A stretch of DNA of 64,000 nucleotides, from positions 1,422,880 through 1,486,879 of the forward strand of contig VXAZ01001058.1 in the NCBI GenBank assembly GCA_013399875.1. Reading direction: 5' to 3'. Numbering within the stretch: the stretch's first letter is position 1; each line of letters begins with the position of its first letter. Position numbers and translations under genes: made by a program. Origin of the DNA: Gymnorhina tibicen. Its lineage: Eukaryota; Chordata; Aves; Passeriformes; Artamidae. Below, piece after piece: positions 22,901 through 33,939 of this stretch. Under the pieces are notes generated by a model that was not told where the DNA came from, made no database searches, and saw nothing but the letters and a program-made list of their open reading frames with translations.

Positions 22901-25900
22901 TCATCGAATGCAGCATATGTGCTTCTGTAATAAGTCCTGAGAGCAACCAGGAGAAGAAAAGGGCTAAAGGAGCACCTGAATTTAGTTTGTTCACAGAAAA
23001 GTGGTCCTGTCCTACAACTATCAAGATTTAATTAAAAATGAAAAGAACAGAACCAAATTGAACTGCACACTTGGTCATGTTATCACCAGTCCTGCCCTGG
23101 CGGTTTCTGGAATACTGAATAAATTGCTGTGCCGGCTGTGATAGCCTCTGTTGAACACTTCAGTGACATTTCACTTTGAAAACGGAATTCATTGTTCCCC
23201 CCAAATGTGAGTTTTCTGAAAGTCACATTTCCCTTTCATGTCTGTAAGCTAAATTTTCAAAGAATTTTGTAAATAATCGGACAGAGCTATTCAGAGGACT
23301 TGGTTGTCTTCAGAAAACTCTGGCCTTGTTTAGGAGTGGAACATGGCTTCCAAAATGAACAGGAGAACCTCTGGGTTACAGGCAGGCCCCGCCTCTCTCC
23401 ATGGGAAAGCTCAGGGACAGGTTTTACTTGCTTGAGTTCACCAAGGAGAAGGAATTGCTCAAAGCACAGAGAGGCTGTGCCCAGGATGGAATCGTGGATC
23501 AGAGCCCCATCACTGCCCAGCCCCTGGTTTTGACCCAAACCCTGGCCCCAGCAGAAGAATGGGGATATACCTGATAATTGTGATTAAATTACTGTATTAG
23601 AATGTGTAAATAGTATAAATACAGCGTTCCTCTTCCAGGCTGAAACACAAAGATTTTTGTTTTTCAAAGGAAAAAGTCAATTCCACCAATGCCATCTGAG
23701 ACTGGCAGCTGTGCCTCTGCACACCAGGCACTGCTTCCCTTCCAGTCTGGACTGGGGGGGGTTTGCCACACAGCCTGGCTTAAAATCTTTGTGCAGCACA
23801 GCCTGACAAAGGCCTCCAGGTGGCTGCGTCTCTGCTGTTCACAGGAATGCTGGTGGATTGTACTCAAGAGAGAGCAGAGATGGACAGGAATGCTCTTATT
23901 AAATCCTGGATGGCTCTCAGGAGACTGAAAATAAGGGAGCTGTGGAAATCATTAGATCAGATCTTTCCTCAGCCAGCACTGGATTGGTGCCTTCTGCCCA
24001 GAGCCTCCGTGGAAGGAGCCAGAGAAGGACACAGGTGACAGGAGCACTTTACTGCAGTGTCACTGACACTGTGATTTGGCTGGATGCTTTATTGACTGCT
24101 CACTGGCCAGCTGGGATGCATTTTTCAACACTGCAGGGCTTCTCTGTTTGGGTAGGTGGCATTTTCAGTAGAGAAAGAAGCTGCTTTTCTGACCAGCTCC
24201 TGCTTTCAGGTGCTTTTGTGGCTGCCTGAGCCAGAGGTGCAGCCTGGCCCTGGAGCAGAGAGCTGCCTGCCTCCCAGCAGCTTGCACAGAGTCAAGTTCT
24301 AATTATTTCCACACACGTATCTGAAAAGTCTTCCTGCTTAGGCTCTGACACGAGCTGTAATTATGAGGTGGAGCAAAGAAGAAACCCAGTGTTTTAGAGA
24401 GGAATCGAGCTGGGGTTGTTCTGTTGGTGCTGAGACTTGCTTTGGTACGACAGCATCCCCCACTGCAGCTCCTGGAATTCCTCAGCAACTGCACCCTCTG
24501 CTATCAGCAGGAGATGGTCTGCTCTGGGCAGGTGCAGAGGGAGCCTTTGTCTCCTAGCTGAGCAAAGACACAACGAACAGGAATATTGCTAATGGTATTT
24601 AGCGTAGCCTGAAAATTGAGAACAAGGACAAATAATTCCGTGGCTGCAACGGAAGCGGTGTTTTAACACTTGAAGGCTTGACCATACAGCTGGAAAAGAA
24701 AGGGCTGTGATTTGGAACATCGAGGGTGTCTCAGCAGTTCGTGGTGTTCAGGAACTGATGGAGCAATGCTCAGAAGTTCCTGCTCTGCCAGTGCAGCGGA
24801 GCTGATGGAATTACCTTTAATTCCTTTTGCATCCCATGATATTCAAATCCTGCTTACTCTTCCATAGGGGATGACGCTGTTGACAGAGATGGGACTTTCT
24901 TGCCAAATTTCACCCAGCACAAACCTTTTCTTCTTTTTCTGTGTATTTCTGCCTTCCCACCCTCACATCACGAGGCCATCAAAGAAATTAGATCACTTGT
25001 TATTCACACCTTTTACTCAAGGCTTCTCTATACAGTATAAATCTTTCTGATTTCCTTAATTAACCTTAAATATTTTAAGTCTGATTATTTCTGAAGTCCC
25101 TCGAAATGAAGTGACAGCCGTAACGGGGCTATTCTGGATTCTGATCGTTATATTTCTCTAAAAATAAAAGCTCAATATGAGATTCATTTAGAACTGTGCA
25201 CCTGGGGAAACTCTGATTACTGCCTGCGGTATTGGAGGCTATTAAAATATTCACAGTGAAAGTGGCTCTTGCAGCCAGGGAGGATTTCAGCTCCTCGTGG
25301 GCTGGAGAGCGATAAAATGTGGTGACTCTGCTGCCGTGGCACAGGCCTGGCTTGCTTAGGAGCGTGGTGTGGCTTAGGTGGTGAGGCAGATCCCAAATCC
25401 AGAAGTTCCTTTATGAGGCATTTCAGGCTGTGAACTTCTCCTTGTCCTGAGAAAGAAACAATTTGGCCACCGGAGCAGCTCAAGCAGAAGGGCAGAAGCT
25501 GCCTTGGTCAAGGGGGCACTCTTGGTGATGCAGGAGATTTTATCTATTGTGGAGCTTCTAGGTTTGCCCACACTGTGAACCCCAAGATCGTGGTGCTAAA
25601 AGCAATTTGATTTCCCCCAGGATTTTTTGCCAGTCTCTTTGGAGCTCTGTGCTTACAGGGATTTCTGCAAATCCACTGCAAGTGTTGTCCTTTCCATGGG
25701 AATGCCAATGTCTGCTCGTGCCTTGGAGCACTCTCCTCCTCAGCTGTTCTCTCTTACCCAGTAGCAGCACAAAGCCAGAGGGATCAGGACCACTTTTATA
25801 TTTACTCATTTCGAGTGGAAGCTATAAAGGAGGGCGGTAAATAAATATTTGTTGTCTTGCTTTCAATGAGACTAAGCCCATGTCAATACACTGAAACAAA

Positions 25901-26550
25901 AGCTGTGACGTGGCTGTGGATGGAAAAAGGCAGGAATCTACGATGGGAGGAGAGGCAAAGGATTGGTCCAGAGGAAAATGAAACTGTCCAGAGGAAAATG
26001 AGGCATTCAGAGGGGAACTGTGGGTTGTAACAGTTTGTGCATCTGTCAGAAATTGAAGTTAATTCAGGTTCCCACTGCACTGGGTTCTTGTTTGGCTTTA
26101 GTTAAGTTAATACTCAGTGTTTACTATTTGGCCTTGTATAACTCAAGCTCTTTTAATACAGTTTAAAAACTTAAGAAGTCCAAGGTGTTGCCATTTTCAC
26201 ATATTGAACCATAACAGGGACAAAAAAACCAATTATTTATGGCTGTCCCTTTCCCTTCTCTCATTGAGGCACTAGAGAGAGCTAGGAAAACTATTAAAAT
26301 GCAATAAAGTTCAAGCAGAAAAACAAACTAAAGAGCTGAAACCTAATTATCTCTCCTTGCAAACGATGCACAAGCAGCATGTAAAGGTACCAAACAAATG
26401 ATTCGAGTAATTTGATGGTGTGTGAGGACACTGAGGAAATTTAGAGACAGGACCAAAGCACAGTCAGATGAAACAGCACCGACATCACTGAAACGGAACT
26501 CAAAAAGAGTTTGTTCTGTACAGTATTCCTAATATTCTCTGGGGTTTAGC
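22900..26550. other. Non-coding stretch, nothing identified
   Basis: No gene recognised. Frames of up to 95 codons overlap on both strands. It includes a 20-base-period tandem duplication at 25966-26001, annotated separately. AT-rich sequence near 25.0-25.2 kb (TTAATTAACC and similar) might be regulatory but is unsupported. Confidence 0.45.
25966..26001. repeat. 20-bp-period tandem duplication
   Basis: GTCCAGAGGAAAATGA occurs at 25966-25981 and again at 25986-26001, so the period is 20 bases and the copies are identical over 16 bases. This is a small slippage duplication. Confidence 0.9.
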
Positions 26551-26720
26551 CCATCATTTTTAACCCGCCCTAATTAAATATTAGCAATGCGTGTACTTTG
26601 TAGTTTAGGGCTAACAAACCTGAATTTTGAAAAGCTGTTGCTTAAAATGGCTTTTCATGCACAGTAAGCAGCGGAACCTGTCGTTCTCAGCTAATTACCA
26701 CTGGTGTGGGCTAACCTTGC
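26550..26720. promoter_or_regulatory. Candidate conserved enhancer-like segment
   Basis: Contains CCTAATTAAATATTAGC, two CTAATTA-type cores (the second near 26692) and a GCTTAAAATGG box, with isolated CpGs retained in AT-rich context. It looks like vertebrate conserved non-coding DNA, but no alignment was possible. Confidence 0.28.
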
Positions 26721-26849
26721 TCTTGCTGTTGGGAGGAGAAGAATTGTCTCAGGAGCTTCCATCAGTTCTCTGAGAATATCTTTTTCTTTCCACTGACTGC
26801 TCACCTTTTCAGCCTAAATATTTATTGGTTTCGGTATTGTGGTGATTTA

Positions 26850-27010
26850 TTTCTATTTGTTTTTAATTTCCTTGTGCAGTGTTTCAAACGGTACCACGAG
26901 CTATGAATGGATTGCTGTTAAATTACGTAGAGGTGCCACATTGCTCTTGAGTGCATGTTTTTGATGAGGTTATTAAAACTTTGACAATACAAATTACCAT
27001 AGCAACCAAA
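26850..27010. promoter_or_regulatory. Candidate enhancer-like segment with X-box-like half site
   Basis: AT-rich, non-repetitive block ending in TACCATAGCAAC (26996-27007), which resembles half of the RFX X-box GTTGCCATGGCAAC. AAATTACGTAG and ATTAAAACTTTGAC also occur. The match to a half site is modest. Inference only. Confidence 0.22.
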
Positions 27011-29660
27011 AACATAAATTCCCAGCCTATTCCAACCTCTGGAGTATGAAAATAGTTTAGAGCACTCAAACACTTTGCAGCATAGCACAGCTCGTGTGCC
27101 TTGGCTCACGCTCCCTCCCTGTGTCCTGAAATCCATCAGCAGTCATCGGTCCTCCAGCTCTCAAACAGGCAAAAGTCGTGACTTTGTTCTTTTTGTTTTT
27201 ATGGAGAGCATTTGATCCAGCTCCAGCCCTTGCTGACGACTTTCCCTGTGCCCTTTTGGTGATAATTTGAGCGTTGTCCTTAGCCAAAAGCAGAGAAGCA
27301 AAAGCGCGAGCGGGGTTGTCTGTGCTGGTGCTGGTGGAGTGGGGCTGTGGGTTTGGCTCCCATCTCAGGCCTCATAAAACAACTTCTAATCTTTAGTTTA
27401 GTGTTTTAAGAGCTCTGGTTTTGGAAATGGCTCTGTAGGTGCTGTAAAAATGCTGTAAATCCTTGCTTCACAAGCAGGTGTTGGTTAGGAAGTCTCAGCA
27501 CGGTGCTGGGATGCAGGAACTTTTCCTTTACAGTAATGGAAAAGCTGGAGGTAGAACCAGGACTAGACCAGCTTCCATTTCCCCCCCACATGCTTCACTG
27601 CAGTTATTTTCCTCCTGATCAGCATTTGGTGACCGCAGATAATCCCACTGGCAGCTGCCCGTGATGTGAAGAGTGAGGTTAAAGTGCCACCTTTTCTCTC
27701 GTGTTCAGACTGACCTTGATAAGTATTGGGAATTACTGTGCAGTCCAGAATGGCTGGGCAAGGTAAAGGATGTGTCTGGAGGGGCAGGGGGAGCAGGGCA
27801 CACGAGGTCTGGGGGTTTGGGACTGGCCTGGTTATTGATGCAGTAATTTCCCTCACGTCAATAGGACACAAGTAAGAAGTGATCTAGATGAAACCCCTGT
27901 AGGGCCAGCAAAGCAGTGGGCATTGTTTCCTGTCTCCGTGGTTTATGGGGCAGTTCTGCATAACCAGGTTTATGGGGGCAGTCGATGGTGGCCACGTGGT
28001 CTATTAAGGTAGCCCTGCTAATGCTCCTGTCTGCTGTTCCTGCCGTGCAGTCACTGCAGCTGGTGAATTGAACCTGGAAATATGTCCCACTGCCCCAGCC
28101 CTCCCTTTCTGTCTGATGGGTATTGCCACACCTCTGAAATCTGCTGGGCCCTGGCCCCCAGGAACACCGGGTGCTTATCACTGCAAGGGCTCGAATTCCC
28201 AGCTCTCCACCTGCTGGAAACGATCTCTGTCCCTTGGGCACACGAACACATCCAAACCAGCAGCAGCTAACGAGTTTTGACTGGGGTTTGATCAAAATGG
28301 ACACTGCATATCCCCTTTCTGGTTTGATGTAGCGGTATGTGTAGAGATGGATAGATAGAATAACAAACAGCAGTGTGCTACAACTCTGCTGCTTCAATCA
28401 CAAACAAGAAAATAAGAATCAGGATTCCACCAAAGTGCATTCTTTAGAACCTGCATAATCTGTTTTTACGTGGAGCCCGTAATCGGATTTATTTTACGGA
28501 AAAAAGTGCTCATCTTTATACCATTTAAAAATTTAAGTAGTTTTAAACTGTTTATTTCTTTATTAATACGCTGTAATTCAGCTTCAGAACAAGTAGCAAA
28601 ACTAATCTGCATGAACTATAACGTGGCAGATTCTGTTCCGCAGCTCGTTTGCTTTATTCCTGTGCCTAAATACCAGCAAATAACGGAACAAGTCCCCACT
28701 TGTTGGAGGCTGAGGGAAAAACCTCCCGACACAGAGGATCTGCGTGTGGTCAGAACTGGGGATGTGTTTTACAATTATCATCGTTACAAAACCTTCAAAT
28801 TCCCATTTTCTCAGCACTTCTGCTTTCCAGTGGGAAATTGGTGTAATTTTACTCTGTAAAGAAAGTCACCTTTGTCATAGCTGGAGCTGAACCCCAAGAT
28901 ATTCTGTTTAATCACAGTAAATGATCCAACTTGCCCTTTTCTTGGTTTCCTCTGCAAGTGAGAAAGCAGCGCCGTGTTCCATTTCTTTTCCTGGCATTAG
29001 CTCGCAGGAACCATCACCTCTTCTGCAACACTAGGGGAGAAAAAGTGAGTTTTTGGCCAAAATTCCAACTATTCTATTAGCAAAATTTTTAAAAAGCGTT
29101 TCTGTTTGTGCCAGACTTGTCACAAATTGTTGCGACAGTGAAGGAAATGCTGTTATTCCTTCCCCTGCATCGAGGAACTGAAGCACTGCCCCACCAAGGC
29201 AACCAAAATTCCGCACCAAGGGTTTCCAGAGAACTGAAATGAACTCTGGAGTGGTTGTAGGGAATGGAAAGTAGGACACAGAAAGCCACAAAAAGGATTT
29301 TTTTCTCTTTTAAGAAGTGTGGGAGAAACTTGGGAAAGTGCAGACCAGCAACTCTGACTTTTCTCCCAGATGAAATGGTAGAAAACTCTAATAAACAGAC
29401 TTGATAGACACCCAGATAAATACCCTGGGGAAGAGACAACATTGTTTTTGTAGAGGGAAGTCATATTTCACAAATCCATTAGAGTTTTTTGATAGAATCA
29501 ATCAATATATGAAGGGTGATCTGGTTTGTGCTGCTTTAGATGGATTTCCAAAATCTTCCAGGTGAGATTCATCAGAAAAACTTTTGAAAGTAACTGAGCT
29601 GGGCTGAGAGAAAGCTTTTTCTGTGGACTAACTGCTTGAAGAAATAGGAAACAAAGGAAT
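27010..29660. other. Non-coding stretch, nothing identified
   Basis: Mixed composition with frames of up to 179 codons (minus, 27858-28397) and 129 codons (plus, 28470-28859). Neither peptide carries a recognisable domain. The second lies in AT-rich DNA, where a frame that long is less expected, but it has no supporting context. No repeat recognised. Confidence 0.4.
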
Positions 29661-29661
29661 T

Positions 29662-29681
29662 TTTTTTAGTGTTTTTTAGTG
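29662..29681. repeat. 10-bp tandem duplication
   Basis: TTTTTTAGTG is present twice in tandem, immediately left of the CR1 fragment that starts near 29686. It is probably simple slippage. A relation to the CR1 insertion is not evident. Confidence 0.85.
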
Positions 29682-29685
29682 TCTT

Positions 29686-29747
29686 ATCCCTGCTCTGAGC
29701 AGGGTTGGAGCAGGTGACCTCCTTAGATTCCTCCCATCCTAAATGAC
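29686..29747 (+). mobile_element. CR1 LINE, 3'-end fragment
   Basis: Matches the conserved end of CR1: CTGCTCTGAGCAGGGTTGGA, then GCAGGTGACCTCCTTAGATT, then CCTCCCATCCTAAATGAC. These correspond to the 'gagcagggggttggac...gatgacctcc...tcccttccaacc' portion of the CR1 3' untranslated region. The terminal octamers are lost or unrecognisable. Only about 60 bases remain, and no coding part is present. The copy is old and inert. Confidence 0.8.
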
Positions 29748-29893
29748 CCCGGGGGTCTGTGGGTGAGAAGCTGCACGGAGGGAAGCAGGGGAAGAGGGAC
29801 AGGATTGCATCACTGGTGCCAAAACAGGACTGGTGACACCAGGCTGTCAGCACTGCTCAAGAATAAAGCACTTGTTCTGACTCAAACTTAAAA

Positions 29894-29922
29894 ATACACA
29901 CATATATATATATTTATTTTTT
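29894..29922. repeat. CA/TA dinucleotide tract
   Basis: A short ACACA run merging into alternating TA units and then a T-rich stretch. Minor microsatellite. Confidence 0.85.
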
Positions 29923-29924
29923 CC

Positions 29925-32055
29925 TTAACGGCATGGTCCCATTGAAGCCTGTCAGTCTCTGGAATAACTAAGTTCACAGCAGACTGGAAAAGCTTTGAAA
30001 GGGAAGAAACTGGTGGTTTGGAGGAAACTGTTGGTCCCTCCAATCTGGTTTTCATGCTGGTGCAATTAATGAAATGATCACAAATTCTGACCCAAGCTGA
30101 CAAGACCATCCAGGTGATAAAGGTGGCTGGCTGGGCGAGTTTTCTCTTGATTTTAATTTGGGTAGGAATACTCAGAAGAGGTTTGTCAGAGGGCCCGGGT
30201 TGTGGGGAGAGGTGGCAGCTGACAAAGGGATTGTCCCAGTGAGACCTGATGGTGCAAACAGAGGTTAAAAGGAACATGATGGGACCAGAATCATTTCAGA
30301 GAATTATTTGACATCACAAAGCACTTTATTTTCTTTCCCCCACAGTAAACTTGAATGATCTTAATGACAGAAAATGAGATCCAGCAGGTGTAAACTACAG
30401 CAGTTAAATATTCATGAGTAAAGGAAAAGCAGGAACTGAATTTAAGCTTGGGGTCAGCGCAGGGTGAGATTCTTTAGGGCACTGAAGCAAAATATCTGTG
30501 AGCCTGCAGTGCAGGCAGGGCAGGACAGCCTGAAAGAAAGTGGTAGTGGTCAAAGTCAGCTTATTGATAAAACCACGAGGAAGACACAGATGGAAAAGTA
30601 TTCTTGGAATGTGGCTGCACCATTTCCAGGGATCTGGAATTTTGTGCCCAAGAATTCAACAGAATCCTTGGGGTGGAATCCAATGAGAGCTGGAGACATG
30701 GAGGGGCTGAACTCTGACCTTCTGCACTTTTCCTGGGATGCTTGGCCAGTGTTGATAAACCTACAACCTTTCTGGCAAGTAAATGTCCCAGAGCAGATCA
30801 GTTAATCAAGATCCTGAGGGGTGGTTCTTCTCCTGGGTTTTTGTCCAGGAAATGTCACTGGGAGAGGAAAGCAATCCTGAAAGTGATAAAAAAGTGAGAT
30901 CAGACACTCAAAGCAAGACAAATAAGCCGGAGAATTTAAACCGAGACCTGGCTCTGTGGCATGATGTGAAGGAACACTTCTTTTCCTGGTAGCAGAGCAG
31001 GACTGGTCCCTCTCGGGTCCCAGGTGACGCCTTTGTGTGTCAGGACAATGGGGCGATGGCTCGGAACAAGAGCCTGCTCCCGATGTTGTGTGCAAAGGGC
31101 AGGATGTCGGATGCTGCCAAAGACTCGGTGCCTTTCAAACAGCAAAAGTTCAGGTGATGTGGCCTAGAAATGCTTTGTGAAACTGGTGCTTGTTGGAGTG
31201 AATCCAGAAGGGGCCCTTGCTCCAGACATCTCAGTGCATTTCAGGAGCGGCTCCTTCTCAAACGTCTCTGAATGCCAGCTCAGGAGAAGGTGGGGGCGGC
31301 TTCCATCCCTGCAGTCTGAAACTGCTATTTCATTTCTGCCATTGTAGAAGCTGATATTAGACATATTCCAGGCCTAAATGTGCACCAGAGCCTTCATGAG
31401 AAAGCAGAATTCCTTCCCAAAGGCGGGAGGAACTCTAGTTGCAAGGATTGGAATGACCTGGGGGTGTTTGAAAGTGTCACTGTGTTCAGTTTAAAGCAGC
31501 CTTTTTCATCTGGTAGCCTCACCCAGTGTGCATCCATGGAGGAAAAGAGGCAAATGCATTCTCTAAATGTTGATACATTAAAGAAATGAGGAAAATTGAC
31601 CCTGTCCTTGAAAGATCATTACAGTAAGTTAAACCTCAGTGTGACATCTGAGGAGCTGGGAATGGAGCTGTCATCAAGAGACTTAAACCAAAAAACTTCT
31701 AGAAGTCTTTCAGGCTCTCCTGGGATTCCAGTATTGCTTGGGAGTTTTGGCTTTCTGTTACTGACTCTGTTCTAGACCGGGCAGTGCTCACATATCCCAG
31801 CCCTGAATGCATGAGGATATTCCCTCGTTTCTGAGTTAATTTTGCAGGAGCCGTGTTTGGCACCCAGCTCCTGCTCACGATTTAATGAGCTCTGTGTGAG
31901 CCACCCACAAATGCAGTCAGATCAGCCTTTTTGCTCCCCCACTCAAACGTTATGGAACGCTGGGGAAAGAAATGGAGCGTTTATGACAAAATTTCCAACC
32001 TGTTTACATTTTTGGATGAGTGTTAGTTAGAGGCAGAAGGCTGGAAACAGTGGGG
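29925..32055. other. Non-coding stretch, nothing identified
   Basis: Frames of up to 129 codons overlap on both strands without recognisable content. No interspersed repeat recognised. Confidence 0.45.
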
Positions 32056-32061
32056 ATTATC

Positions 32062-32112
32062 TTGCATTTATAAAGTATATCCTGTTCCAAAGGATTCCCA
32101 AACACGTTATAA
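32062..32112 (-). mobile_element. Possible SINE/LINE tail relic (MIR/L3-like)
   Basis: CTTGCATTTATAAAGTATAT followed by CCTGTTCCAAAGGATTCCCA and AACACGTTAT resembles, in reverse orientation, the tail 'ttgtaaagcgctttgagatcc...aaaggtgctatataaatgcaaag' shared by several old amniote SINEs and L3-like LINEs. A recognisable MIR body starts only at 32299, so the two may be parts of one element split by about 190 bases or two separate relics. Confidence 0.45.
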
Positions 32113-32298
32113 AACTAAATGGGATTTTCGAGAGTAAGTTTTAGATAAGAATAAAATCTGCTGGGGAGGGAACAAATCAGATGAAGAAAATCTATTGACC
32201 CATTCTTCAAAATATGTGCAGAGAGTAGCAGGATTATTTTTCTCTCCACTGATAAAGATATTTGCCACTCTCATTTTGCAGTTTCCATCAGAAGATTT

Positions 32299-32412
32299 AA
32301 AACACTTGTAGGAGGTGGATGTCATTGCCCTGTTCTTGTGGAAAAGGAAACTGAGGCAGGAGGAGTCAGAATGACTTTTAGCAAGGTTATATGGCAAATC
32401 ACTGTAGAGAAA
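32299..32412 (-). mobile_element. MIR-type SINE relic
   Basis: GGAAACTGAGGCAGGAGGAG followed by TCAGAATGACTTTTAGCAAG and GTTATATGGCAAATC follows the reverse complement of the MIR core ('gaggaaactgaggcacagagaggttaagtaacttgcccaaggtcacac'). The preceding GTGGATGTCATTGCCCTGTT fits 'taggtattattatccccatt'. It is heavily diverged, as expected for an element that spread early in amniote history. Inert. Confidence 0.8.
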
Positions 32413-32520
32413 GAAGGAATATCCTGATTTTCCTAGGCTCACATCAGACCTTCACCTCGTGTGGGTCTGGCCTGTGGGTAGCGGAGGCCAGATGTAAATT
32501 GGTGTACACCTCTGCGTGTG

Positions 32521-32880
32521 GCAGGAGTCAGTGGAGAGGGGGCCCCGAGTGTCTGACTGCAGGCTGTGGTCCCCGTTTCTGTGCGGGGCAGATCCCGTCT
32601 GTGCGACCTCCGGAGCAGCAGCTGGGCTGGGATGGGCTGGGATGAGCGCGGCCGCGCGTGGCTTTTACTGCCCCTCCCGCGGGGATGCCCACAGTGCCAT
32701 GGACACCCCGAGACGGAGCAGGCACTGATCCCAACTCTGCTCCAGGGGAGGAACTCCCCGTTCCACCTGCTCCGCGGCGAGGCTGCAGAACCCATCGTGC
32801 CCTGGCTCAGTGGGAGCAGGAGCTGTCATTGTCGGGTAGAGGTGTCCTTCTCCGGGAGGGGAAGCTTTTAGAAACGTAGA
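32521..32880. promoter_or_regulatory. CpG-dense GC-rich patch (possible small CpG island)
   Basis: By hand count there are 20 CpGs and about 68% G+C in 32521-32820, an observed/expected ratio near 0.57 overall and near 0.7 in the core 32581-32700. Most of this window is CpG-poor. The core holds a NotI site GCGGCCGC (32648-32655) and a tandem CTGGGATGGGCTGGGATGAG. It could be an unannotated promoter, an orphan CpG island or a GC-biased patch. Overlapping frames of up to 118 codons are unconvincing as genes. Confidence 0.35.
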
Positions 32881-33790
32881 CTATTGTGCAGGAAAACAAA
32901 GGAGATTGTTTCCATAGCTACTCAGGTTCCATCAGGAAATTGCTCCTGGGAATTACTGGAAATCAGAGGGTTTGTCCTCCCTGCAGCCCTTGGATCCTGT
33001 ACATACCCTGTGCTTTTGAGACCAAGCATAAAAATTTAGATGCTTTTGTTTACGAATCTCAAGTTTTCTGGGAAGCAAGGGTGTGTGACTGAAAGCAAAG
33101 TGAAGGATGTGCAGGACAGGGTGGTTTTGCTTGAAAATTTAAATTGTTTCTCGGCAGCTCAGCGTTATTTTAGAGAAATTCTTTTTCACAAGAAAGATTT
33201 TCACCTGAACTGTGGCCGGTGGGATCTCAGAAGCACCTGCCTTGACAGGGACAGGAAAATGAGTTATTCTTGTGGCAAAACATAAAACACGTGACGAGGT
33301 CCAAGACATTATGACAATCTAAATATGAAATGTATTATGCAGTGTTTCAATAGATCAGTATCAGCAGGGACTTTGTACTTTGGGGGAGGATTTGACCCCC
33401 TTTTTTCCTGAAGAAGAGTCTTCTCTTCCTGGCACGATGCTCCCCTTGGGAATGCTTACACATTTTGAGCCACTGAATATGCTCGGAGATAAAATAATAA
33501 CTGATTACACACAGTGCATTTTTATTAACACTGCGGTAATGCAGGTCACCTTCAAAAACAGATTCCTTTTAGGAAACAAGGAGAATGGCAGCCAGGCTAG
33601 GATTGGAGGCAAATCATTATCTGAAATGCTTACTGTCTGTTTTGTTTTCATAAAATAATACATTGGAATAAGTCTTCTTTTAATGATGCTGAAGGGAGGT
33701 TGGAGGTTTCCAGATAAGAGGAAAAAGTTGGCATGCAATTTTCAAGCAGGATTTGGGAATTATTCGTAGTTCTGTATAATCCTTGATCTC
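32880..33790. other. Non-coding stretch, nothing identified
   Basis: AT-rich sequence with short frames of up to 92 codons. No repeat recognised. Confidence 0.45.
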
Positions 33791-33792
33791 CT

Positions 33793-33935
33793 TTGTAAAG
33801 TACTGGGGCTGATACTGTTAGCCCTATTTTACAGATAATGAGAAAGTGGCGTGGGGACTTAATAACTTGCCCAGGAAGTTCAGTCAAATTAATTGATAAC
33901 ACGCAATATCAAAACAGAAGTGGATTCAGCCCCCA
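33793..33935 (-). mobile_element. MIR-type SINE relic
   Basis: TGTTAGCCCTATTTTACAGA, then TAATGAGAAAGTGGCGTGGG, then ACTTAATAACTTGCCCAGGA, and AGAAGTGGATTCAGCCCC follow, in order, the reverse-complemented MIR consensus ('cccattttacagatgaggaaactgaggc...ttaagtaacttgcccaaggtcac...agtggcagagccgggattcgaaccc'). Retention of order and spacing across more than 120 bases makes the assignment firm despite divergence. Inert relic. Confidence 0.88.
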
Positions 33936-33939
33936 CAAC

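Noticed and set aside
28470..28859. 129-codon open frame in AT-rich DNA
   Set aside because: Less expected by chance than GC-rich frames, but no family resemblance, no splice or promoter context, and a single such frame is not surprising in 64 kb.
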